Of a stretch of DNA of 64,000 bases, positions 56,018 through 64,000 are shown piece after piece (the first letter of the stretch is position 1; each line of letters begins with the position of its first letter). Made by a program: the position numbers and the translations under genes. Below the pieces are notes generated by a model. It was not told the DNA's origin and ran no database searches. It saw only the letters and a program-made list of their open reading frames with translations. Source of the DNA: Effrenium voratum (taxonomy: Eukaryota > Sar > Dinophyceae > Suessiales > Symbiodiniaceae); NCBI GenBank assembly GCA_963377175.1, contig CAUJNA010003744.1:209001-273000 (forward strand), read 5' to 3'.

Positions 56018-59000
56018 GTCGAAGCGGTCGACGGGATCCCCCGGCTCTTGGGTGTCGGTGTTGGGTCGAAAAGTATGCAGCCAGGATGGCCAGAAGGGGT
56101 CCTTCTTGGGTTAGTTTTGTTAGAAAACATCACTCTGGCTCGCATATTTCTTTTCTCCAGAAGCCATGGAAAGGAGACCTAGCGGGACTATCAACTCGTC
56201 GCCGGTTGTCGGTTCTCAGTCTCGCTTGGGTCGCCGGGGACGGGGGTCGTTTTTTCGCTCCTGGCTGCTGGGTCACTTAGAGTGACAGTTCGGCTCAGGA
56301 GAGCCTGGAGCGCAGCAGCTTGATTGGTCACGTCTTTGGTATGGACCTCGGGCGCGGGCCTCGAGGCCTCGAGGTGCGAGAAGCCGCCGGCCTCGTAGGT
56401 CTCTTGTCTTTTTTTTTTTGGTTTTTTTGTAGGTTTTGAAGGGATTGGTTCTCGAAATCCTCTGGCAAGTTTGGGGTCCGTGCCCATCTTTTGGGGCCTT
56501 GCCCTGTGACACACACATCCCTCCGTGCTGTCGGGGATTGGGCACTCCTGAAATTCAGCCTTGGACCTCACATGGTGGTTGAAGGGAAGCACCTTCCAAA
56601 GGTTATCAAATGAGAAGGGATGTTTTGCGGCATGTTCGCTTGAGGCCCAGCGTTGCGCCCTGTAGATTCTTTGCCGTGCGTTTTGGGTAGATCATTTTGA
56701 AGCTCTAGGGGTGACTTCCCCATTCTTTCCATCCTTCTTTCTGGAAACCCAACCACCAAACACCCCGGGGAAATCAACGGCTGGTTTTTGGGGCTGAAAA
56801 TAATGGAAAAGGGATCAACCCCTAGAAAAGCGAAGTTTTGATCACTCAAGGCCTTCAGTCCGCTCGGATGCGCCGCTGGAGCTGCCCAGGCAAAGAGTGC
56901 GATGCAAGAGCTGCAGCTATAGCTCCATCAAGTCACAGGTGGAGTACTGCCTCTGCCTCAGGCCGGGGCAACTTTGGGCTTTGGGCTTTCGGGTTCTGGG
57001 ATGGGCTTCGTGGCTGTTTGTTGGGTTGGTTTTGTGGGTTTTGCGGCTGCCTCAAAGGGGACTTTTTACATACTGACTTGGAGCCAAAGCAAGGGAGAGC
57101 GCTATGAACTTCCCTTGGCTCCCATTGCTATGGCTCACTGGATTAAAGGGGACCAGTGCTTGTCCACAGCTGTGTTCCATAAAATGAACATGTTGAGTCT
57201 CAAGTGAACATGCTGGGGGTGGTTTCCATTTGGAAACCACCATTTGGAGGCTACTCGCAATTCATTTTGCGGATATCATCTTGTTTTTGGAAGAAAGAAC
57301 CCAGAAGTTGGAGCTTTGGCATGCGCATGGGCGACTTGCGGGGGCGATTGGCTTCACTCTTCTTGTTGTGTTTTTTCCGGCATTTTCCCACCGGGCGGTC
57401 TCGCTAGGATAATCTGCGACAGCGCTTGGGTCTTTTGATTATTCCTATGTTCGTCTCAGAATGGCATCTCTCCCATATCGATGTGGGAGCAGAGAGTGTA
57501 CTTTTTTTGGGGGGAAGGGGGCAATACCACCCAAAGAAGGAAGGACACCGGCTCCCCGCCAAATCAGAGGGGAAAGTCCCTAACTTTGAGCAACATCACT
57601 GGCCACATGTGGTGCTCTCTCCTTTTCAAGGACCTCTGACTCCAGCCCGGCGACATGGGCAACAAACACTCCCACCCGCCTGGTCAAGCGCCTTTTGTTT
57701 CAACTGGGTTCCTTAAGGTGACCATTTGGAGGGGTTCTCAAAATTACTCTTGGCAAAAGTTTCACTTTCACCAACCAGTTTCAGGGTATTTTTGAGTATG
57801 TCACTTGAATGGACCCAGTTCAAGCTTTTGGTTGGAAGTAGCGCAGCTGGGGGGGGGGGTTGGAGGTCCTCCCCAAAGTAGCCCCTCGTCTTCAATGTAC
57901 CCAACCACGATCAATTCCGGTGTGGTCTCTCCCCTCCAACTCCGTGTGTCAAGCGGGGGTCAAAGTGACATGTTGGCAAGGGATCAAGAACGCTCCCAGG
58001 ACCAGTTGCCAAATGGCTCGTCTTCTTTGGAGGGTGCCCTTCTCAGGTTTCAAGGGAAACCAAAAGGAGACCAACCACTGGCCCCATGTTCCAGGGGCGC
58101 CAAAAAAACAACAGTTTTTTCCGTCAGGTTCCATGTTGACAGGAGCTTCGCTGTTCTTGGCAAGTTCTTCTTCTGAGTTGTTTTTTCTTCTTTTTTTTTC
58201 CCGGTTCTCTTCATGTTTAGGTCCGGGCTGCAAAAAACGTTATTTATTTTGCCAGCCCATACCAAGGGGTGTTGTTGGGACGCATGTCACATTTTGCTTG
58301 TTGTGGTTTAGTGGTTGAAATCCTCCCCATAACTGCTTAAATTTAACTGTTTGCTCCCCTTCCAACGTCAACCAAGATACCAAGTTATTGTCATGGGAGT
58401 TGGTCACCCAGTTGCAGCCTCGGCTCCGACGAGCCGGTGAGGCGACTGCATATCGTGGGGTTGGGTTGAGGGGTTGAGGGGCGACCCCTCCTTTTTTTTT
58501 TGGGGGGGGAAATACATTGGGAGAAACCTTCCTACATGGTTGACCTGCCTCAGAGGGCTTCTACTTTCCAATACTTGGTTTTGGGGGTCTCCTTAAAGCT
58601 GTTTGGGGCTTGTTCTCCTCAAAGACCAAGGGATGAAAAAGCGGACGCTGGAGAGCATGAACGTCCACAGGGCGTGATTTCCACATCCCGTTTTTGACCA
58701 TTTGCAGTCGTCCGGCTGGAATGAATGATCCAGGGGGGAAATACAACATGTGTGCACTGCTTTGCCATGTCTAGACACCCAGTGGTTGCTTGTTTAAACC
58801 AATTTGGCCCAATTCTGGTTACGCGTCCTAGAATCCAAGGTTATTTGAGGAAACACGACTGGGAGATCACTCTTTTGCATAGCATCCTGGATGGATAAAT
58901 GCTTGAGGCCGATATGTTCAAAGAGATGTGGCGGTGTATTTTCGAGGACGCACCCGTTTTTTGGATTGCTTCCAAAGGGGAAGCCAAAAGAAACCACACG

Positions 59001-59104
59001 CATTCTGGGGAGGTGTTTTGCCAATCTGCAGACAAACCCTCAGTGATGCTAGTCGTACGTGTACAAGCAGAGCTTGATGTATTGCTGGCTGAGATGTTGA
59101 CGTT
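56018..59104. other. Non-coding stretch with one family D element
   Basis: No supported exon. A family D copy is at 56719-56825 (CATTCTTTCC..., GGGATCAACCCCTAG). G and T homopolymer runs are common. Confidence 0.4.
56719..56825. mobile_element. Family D inverted-repeat element (copy 3)
   Basis: CATTCTTTCCATCCTTCTTT and CTGGAAACCCAACC on the left; GGCTGAAAATAATGG and GGGATCAACCCCTAG on the right, as at 50322. Confidence 0.55.
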
Positions 59105-59346
59105 GGCAGAAACCAGCACCTGCCACTTTCTGTGAGTGGCCAAAAAAGAACCCCTTGCAGCGACAAAGTAATCGTAAGAAGGTCCCCTTTGGCATCGCAG
59201 CAAGGGTTGCTTTCCGCAGTGGGGTGGTGTTTCTACGGATGGCTGAGCTGTGCCGGGGCCGGGCAACCTTTGATTTGTCGCTGGCTCAAGCCTCCCAAGC
59301 ATCTCGCTCACGGCCCCCGGCGTTCCTTAACAGTCTTTGCACAGCA

Positions 59347-59415
59347 ATGGCACCCATGAAGGCAATGAAGGCGATGAAGGCCATGAAGGCCATGAAGGCG
59401 ATGAAGGCAATGAAG
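59347..59415 (+). CDS. MKA-repeat protein, exon a, gene copy 1
   Basis: ATG at 59347 opens MAP followed by (MKA)6-MK. An AG lies just upstream (TTTGCACAG), suitable for splicing or spliced-leader addition. Two readings are possible. A GC donor at 59416 in phase 0 would join it to exon b, whose acceptor is also phase 0. Alternatively it continues as GLAEFRID...ICPFQVSF to TGA at 59478. The regular Lys every third residue gives a strongly basic, Met-rich chain. I recall similar AMK-repeat proteins from Symbiodinium data, but this was not checked. Confidence 0.55.
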
Positions 59416-59448
59416 GCCGGATTGGCAGAATTCAGAATTGACCACCAT

Positions 59449-59940
59449 GCTATATGTCCATTCCAAGTATCCTTTTGATTGATGTGGTCCTCCTGATGAC
59501 TCAGAAGGCGACATGAGAGTGACGCCGGGCTGTGTTTGTTTCCAAAGCTGATGTTGACCACGCAGTGCTGATTCCGTCAGTTTCAGTTTGTTGAGAGAAA
59601 CCATGAAGAAACCCCTTGTCTACCGCAGCGTTGCAGCCAGGCATTTCTTTGCATAACCCTGAAACAAACTGTCCTGAGCAACTATTTGGGGGCGGGGGGC
59701 AACTAATATCCATTCAGGGTGTCCCTCTGATTGATATGGTCGTTTAGACTCTAGACGATTCCGAAAGTGACATGGGAGTGACGCCGAAATGTGTGTGTGT
59801 GTGTGTTTCCCATGCCGAAGCCATCAGCCACAGTTTGTAGAAAGCACGTTTGAAGGAGAAGCACGTTTGAAGGAACCCTTTTCAACATGCAGTATTGCGG
59901 CCTTGCATCCCTATGCGTAATGTCTAGGGGACTGTCCTAA
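59449..59940. repeat. Two ~250-bp spacer repeats inside unit 1
   Basis: Blocks starting ATGTCCATTCCAAGTATCC (59449) and ATATCCATTCAGGGTGTCCC (about 59707) are diverged direct copies (TGATTGATRTGGTC, GACATGRGAGTGACGCCG). The same pair recurs in unit 2 at about 60934 and 61181. Confidence 0.8.
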
Positions 59941-60068
59941 GCATGTTGTTTTGTTACGAAGACAGGTGCTGGGCATTGCTCGGAGAAGATTAGGGGAGAG
60001 AAGCTCAGCAACAATAAGCATTGCAAGTACTTGGTCCTTGCTCGACATGTGCGATCATCGGGTGCCAG

Positions 60069-60251
60069 GCAATGAAGGCGATGAAGGCGATGAAATCCAT
60101 GAAGTCTATGAAGGCGATGAAGGCGGCCGATGACGAGGATGCGCCCGCGATGAAGAAGGCCATGAAATCGATGAAGTCGATGAAGGCGATGAAGGCGATG
60201 AAGGCGATGAAGGCCATGAAGGCCATGAAGGCCATGAAAGCCATGAAGTGA
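60069..60251 (+). CDS. MKA-repeat protein, exon b, gene copy 1
   Basis: After GGGTGCCAG the frame reads AMKAMKAMKSMKSMKAMKA, then the acidic break ADDEDAPAMKK, then a second run (MKS/MKA) ending ATG AAG TGA. About 60 residues. The bipartite layout of basic repeat, acidic spacer and basic repeat is conserved in copy 2. The stop TGA overlaps GTGAGA, a possible donor, so the C-terminus is not certain. Role unknown; nucleic-acid or anionic-polymer binding would fit the charge pattern but is inference. Confidence 0.6.
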   Translation, partial: AMKAMKAMKSMKSMKAMKAADDEDAPAMKKAMKSMKSMKAMKAMKAMKAMKAMKAMKAMK

Positions 60252-60555
60252 GAGGCAAGAGCGGATCGAATCTCACCTAGCTCGTGGCGTTTGAATGCCA
60301 GACTTGATGGCCCAGACAGCATCGCGGGGCTGGGAGGGATTTTCTCTGGTCCATAGGGCCAGTGATCGATGTACAGGGTGTGTGAAACAAGCAGAGCGCG
60401 CCAGCCTCACATGAATGAAGAGCACCGCTGGCAAGCAGGGTGCGAGTTGCTGTAGATGTGTTGCTGCATGTGACATCTCTTGATGGATGCACACTGTTGC
60501 ATTCAAAGATGTGTTGCAACAAGGTGCCATCCCTTGATGACTGCAAGAGGGACAC

Positions 60556-60591
60556 TTGGCAGAGGTGGACCAGTTGGCAGAGGTGGACCAG
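60556..60591. repeat. 18-bp direct duplication
   Basis: TTGGCAGAGGTGGACCAG occurs twice in a row between the two MKA units. Confidence 0.95.
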
Positions 60592-60766
60592 TATTCCTGG
60601 AGGTCGATGCTTAATTGGCAGAAACCAGTGCTTCAAGCAGTAGGGCTGTTTCCTTTGGCTGAGCTGCGCTAGCACAGCGCCAAGTAGAATTCGATTCCTT
60701 GCTGGCTCAAGCCTCCCAAGCAACTCGCTCACGGCCCGCAGCGTTCTTGCAAGTCTCTACGCTGCA

Positions 60767-60835
60767 ATGGCACCCATGAAGGCAATGAAGGCGATGAAGG
60801 CCATGAAGGCCATGAAGGCGATGAAGGCAATGAAG
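60767..60835 (+). CDS. MKA-repeat protein, exon a, gene copy 2
   Basis: ATG at 60767 opens MAP(MKA)6-MK, identical in length to copy 1. If not spliced it continues RLAEFRIDRLTVGLATPLHP to ICPFQVSF and TGA at 60958; relative to copy 1 this tail has a 60-bp in-frame insertion and the same last eight residues. That conservation keeps the unspliced reading possible. Confidence 0.55.
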
Positions 60836-61529
60836 GCCAGATTGGCAGAATTCAGAATTGACCGCTTGACCGTTGGATTGGCAACACCCTTGCATCCTGC
60901 GGAAGTGTTTCCTGTTAAAGGGGGAAACGATATATGTCCATTCCAAGTATCCTTTTGATTGCTCCTGATAACTCAGAAGATGACATGAGAGTGACGCCGA
61001 AATATCAAATATGTTTGTTTACAAAGCTGATGTTGACAAGCGCAGTGCTGATTCCGTCAGTTTCAGTTTGTTGAGAGAAACCATGAAAGAACCCCTTTCC
61101 TACTGCAGCGTTGGATCCTGGCATTGCCATGCGTAATTCTCTTGCATCTGTCCTAAACACATTGGGGGCGGGGGGCAACCAATATCCATTCAGGGTGTCC
61201 CTCTGATTGATATGGTCGTTTAGACTCTAGACGATTCCGAAAGTGACATGGGAGTGACGCCGAAATGTGTGTGTGTGTGTTTCCCATGCCGAAGCCATCA
61301 GCCACAGTTTTTAGAAAGCACGTTTGAAGGAGAAGCACGTTTGAAGGAACCCTTTTCAACATGCAGTACCGCGCCTTGCGTAATGTTCAGGGGACTGTCC
61401 CAAACATGTTGTTTTGTTGCGGGCACAGGTGATGGGCATTGTTTTGAGAAGATTGGGGGAGAGCTCAACAACAAAAGGCATTTGCAAGTACTTGGTCCTT
61501 GCTCGACATGTGCGATCATCGGGCGCCAG

Positions 61530-61712
61530 GCAATGAAGGCGATGAAGGCGATGAAATCCATGAAGTCTATGAAGGCGATGAAGGCGGCCGATGACGAGGA
61601 TGCGCCCGCGATGAAGAAGGCCATGAAATCGATGAAGGCGATGAAGGCGATGAAGGCGATGAAGGCAATGAAGGCCATGAAGGCCATGAAAGCCATGAAA
61701 GCCATGAAGTGA
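61530..61712 (+). CDS. MKA-repeat protein, exon b, gene copy 2
   Basis: After GGGCGCCAG the frame repeats AMKAMKAMKSMKSMKAMKA, the acidic ADDEDAPAMKK and a terminal (MKA)n run closing ATG AAG TGA. Compared with copy 1 it has one MKS fewer and different GCN synonyms, consistent with slippage plus purifying selection on the peptide. Confidence 0.6.
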   Translation, partial: AMKAMKAMKSMKSMKAMKAADDEDAPAMKKAMKSMKAMKAMKAMKAMKAMKAMKAMKAMK

Positions 61713-61898
61713 GAGGCAAGAGCGGATCGAATCGTGGCGTTTGAATGCCAGACTTGATGGCCCAGACAGCATCGCGGGGCTGGGAGGGATTTTCTCTGGT
61801 CCATAGGGCCAGTGATCGATGTACAGGGTGTGTGAAACAAGCAGAGCGCGCCAGCCTCACCATATGAATGAAGGGTGCTAGTTGGGAAGGGGGGTCAT

Positions 61899-61957
61899 CT
61901 GTGCACGTGGTGAGGCGGTCTTCTGTGCACGTGGCCAAGCGGTCTTTTGTGCACGTG
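61899..61957. repeat. 24-bp repeat with GTGCACGTG core
   Basis: CTGTGCACGTGGTGAGGCGG, CTGTGCACGTGGCCAAGCGG and TTGTGCACGTG occur in series, with another GTGCACGTG at about 62015. CACGTG is a classic E/G-box core; binding here is not known. Confidence 0.8.
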
Positions 61958-61970
61958 TTTTTTGTATGGT

Positions 61971-62569
61971 TTGTTCAGACCTCATGGTATTTACAGCTAA
62001 TCGGCCTGGTGATTTGTGCACGTGCTGACCAAAAAAAGGCTGTTTTGCTTGGGTTCTTCCACACATCAGAGGCCGGAAATGTGTTCGAGTTGGATTGAAA
62101 TCACGAAGGTTCGCAGTACGATCGTTATCTTCACAACGTCGCATGATTCCAGCAGTGATTCAGCTAGATTAGTCGAATGACCTTGACAGTCTTTTTGGGC
62201 ACCGCATGATTCCACAAGTGAATTAGATCATATTCTTGGCCTGACTTCAGGCCTGGTTTCTTCTGTCAATTCACGTTGTGTTCATGAGGGCTGTTTCGAT
62301 GATCATACGGTTCGTTACTGCAAGCTTTGTGATAGCACTTGATTTTGTTGATACTTATTGCTTTGAATGTTTGATGCGCACGCAATACTGCAATACTTTC
62401 TGAGTCCGCACTTTTTGTTCACGAAAGGAGCAGCCAACCCCCAAATAGTGACCAGCAATCCAACTCGAAAAGTAGCACATGAGTCCAAGCATGTCAGCCC
62501 CCCCGCCCGGCTACCTCCCCCCCGTTTCCTACCGAGACTTGCCACCCCTCCCCCTCCCAATGGTGCGTG
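61971..62569. other. Non-coding stretch
   Basis: No gene is supported. Two GCATGATTCCA words (62142 and 62205) form a weak direct repeat. Confidence 0.4.
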
Positions 62570-63190
62570 ACTTGGCTCGCGTGAACGTCGAAGCTAACCA
62601 CCGTCCACCAACGCTTACCACCCACCCACGTGAATTGGTTCGCGCAAACATCGACGCTTGCCAACCCCCCCCCCCCCCCCCACCCACGTCCCGCCGACGC
62701 TTACCATCCACTCACCCTCTTGTTGGTTCGCGTGAGCGTCGAAGCTTGCCACCCCCCCCTACTCCCACCGACGCTTACCATCCACCCACTTGATTTGCGT
62801 GAACATTGAAGCTCCCCTTGCAACCCCTCGTCCCACCAACGCTTACCCCCCACTCCCCATCAACATCAATCCACCCACCCGCGTGAGTTGGTTCGCGTGA
62901 AGGTTTACCGCCCCCCCTCCCCCCAAACCACGCGTCCACCGACGCTTGCCATCCACACACCCGCGTGAGTTGGTGCGCGTGAACGTTGAAGCTTGCCACC
63001 CCATCCCCCCCAATCTGGTTCACGTGAACGTCGAAGCTTACCACCCCCCTCCCCCCCAAACCACGCGTCCCACAAACACCTACCAGGCGCGCGTCCCCCA
63101 TACCCACCCGCGTGAGTTGGCGTGCAAGCTTACCACCCCCCACCCACCCACGTGAGTTCGTGCGCGTGAACGTCGAAGCTTACCAACCCC
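62570..63190. repeat. Imperfect minisatellite, core GTGAACGTCGAAGCTTACCA
   Basis: About nine degenerate units of 50-90 bp combine GAGTTGGTTCGCGTGAACG, TCGAAGCTTACCACCC, C runs and CACCGACGCTTACCATCCAC. Variation is mainly in the C-run length. Confidence 0.9.
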
Positions 63191-63877
63191 CCAGCGGCCG
63201 CAAAGAAACTACTTGAGTGAGCGCAGCCTATACGCCACGTCCGCTTCGTGTTGGTATACATGTGTGTCATTGGCGCGGTTATGGAAGCGGGCAGCCCCAA
63301 CCGTCGCAGCAATTCGATGGCGAGGTGGACGTCTATTTGTCGAGGCGCGCTGTGTAGTCAAGGCTTACGCCAGCGACCTGCTGGTCACCAGTCCTGGCCT
63401 TTGCCAGTTTGCCTAGTATAGGCGCAGTTGCTGTCAAGGTGGATTTACCTGCCGTGGAGCTCTGAAAGAATCCAACGTTGCATCCACTTGCTTAGATGGA
63501 TATATCGAAGGCTGCTCCAGGCACGCAGAGCGGGCGAAGCCGAATGTGGCCATCAGTACTTTTTCCGCCCTTGGGCAGAGAGGATCAGCTGGCCATTTTC
63601 CAGCGCTCTAGCCCTTCCCAGGCACTCAGGGGCAGGGCTTGGAGTTCAAACCCGCGGCATCCATCCCCGCCCGCCGTGGCGCGTAAGCCCTTGGCAGCTT
63701 TATCATTACGCATGGGTGTGTCTGGCACAGGTGCCCGCATTCCTGAAAGAACTGTGCCCTTTTTTTAGTGCATGGAGTTTTGCCGAACTGCTCCTGACTT
63801 CGGCGCAGAAGTTCATCGGGCATTGCTTGGGGATGGTTGGTGAACGCGTCTGGAGTGTCGAGTATGGGAACACGCAC
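63191..63877. other. Possible further exons, not resolved
   Basis: Plus-strand open frames (63213-63416, 63428-63991) and a minus frame (63626-63877) overlap. The minus segment PMPDELLRRSQEQFGK just left of the called exon would join it in phase across a 51-nt GTGCGT...AAG gap, so the minus-strand gene may continue here. Confidence 0.3.
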
Positions 63878-64000
63878 GCTTCTGCAGATGCTTGGCTAGC
63901 GTTTCCTGCTCCGTGCGCAGTTTGCCAACAAGCTGTCGCAAGCGGTCAATGTGGGTCAAGTCAGGAAGTTGCGAGTCATCTAACGTGCTGACGCAATACT
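63878..64000 (-). CDS. Coiled-coil exon running off the window (5' partial)
   Basis: On the minus strand the frame is open from the window edge: YCVSTLDDSQLPDLTHIDRL and then RQLVGKLRTEQETLAKHLQK. It ends in phase 1 at AAGC|GTGCGT (donor bases at 63877-63876). Leu/Ile at a and d positions with Glu/Lys/Arg elsewhere give a clear heptad coiled coil. The plus strand across it is less protein-like. The start lies outside the window; the protein is not identified. Confidence 0.55.

Larger units (their letters stand above)
59105..60425. repeat. Tandem duplication, unit 1 (MKA-repeat gene)
   Basis: This ~1.3 kb unit is repeated at 60612-61870 (offset ~1.42-1.46 kb) in the same order: GCTGGCTCAAGCCTCCCAAGC, (ATGAAGGCN)n block a, two ~250-bp spacer repeats, block b, then CAAGCAGAGCGCGCCAGCCT. 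Confidence 0.9.
60612..61870. repeat. Tandem duplication, unit 2 (MKA-repeat gene)
   Basis: Second copy of the 59105-60425 unit. Differences include a 60-bp insertion after block a, a shorter MKS run in block b and loss of about 12 bases in the 3' flank. Confidence 0.9.

Overview
This is a eukaryotic nuclear window, most likely from a dinoflagellate. The signs are very low gene density, short GC-rich coding islands bounded by splice signals, abundant microsatellites, degenerate TTTAGGG (plant/alveolate telomere-type) repeats, tandem copies of an (ATG AAG GCN)n gene, a myristoylation-type ADP-ribosyltransferase gene, and many small inverted-repeat elements that behave like introners. Nothing is bacterial: there are no operons, no Shine-Dalgarno sites and no CRISPR. 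Species cannot be fixed from this sequence; a Symbiodiniaceae-like or Prorocentrum-like genome is an inference. I saw no rRNA or tRNA genes.

Layout. 0-0.6 kb is a CA-rich satellite. 0.6-9 kb is mostly non-coding, with a probable exon cluster at 2.57-2.85, a two-exon fragment split by an introner-like element at 5.18-5.53, exons near 5.9-6.24, a long foldback element at 4.57-5.06 and a 70-bp tandem repeat at 6.6 kb. 9.4 kb is a CT satellite. 11.6-13.75 kb is an AT-rich island. 14.1-21.4 kb is the densest zone of candidate exons, including a MYND-finger exon at 14.75, a two-exon fragment at 16.9-17.3 and a three-exon fragment at 20.48-21.37. Six copies of one inverted-repeat element lie here or just upstream. 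22-23 kb carries another coding fragment interrupted by the same element. 23.9-26.5 kb is a diverged ~570-bp repeat array. 28-34 kb has scattered exons, a 103-bp near-palindrome with a 6-bp target duplication, and a 750-bp (GAT)n tract. 36-47.9 kb is mostly non-coding with isolated exons, a second foldback element and large GGTT, TGTC and TTTG microsatellites.

The one complete recognisable gene is the R-S-ExE ADP-ribosyltransferase at 48377-49117. A ubiquitin-specific-protease Cys-box exon at 51.75 kb is followed by a 430-bp interstitial TTTAGGG-like array. 53-56 kb holds a minisatellite, a purine tract and several short exons. 59.1-61.9 kb is a tandem duplication of a gene encoding Met-Lys-Ala repeats. 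62.5-63.2 kb is a GTGAACGTCGAAGC minisatellite. The right edge carries a minus-strand coiled-coil exon that runs off the window.

The most interesting signal is the element set. At least nine copies of a ~100-124 bp family (A) have termini near GGSYGTGGGTCAAAA and TTTTGACCCAYAGCC, and six have matching 4-bp target duplications. Two copies of another ~120-bp family (C) start GTAC and end YAG. Several sit exactly between coding fragments that become one continuous reading frame when the element is removed, so they look like intron-generating transposons. Most exon calls rest on reading-frame quality plus splice motifs, not on homology, and are marked accordingly.
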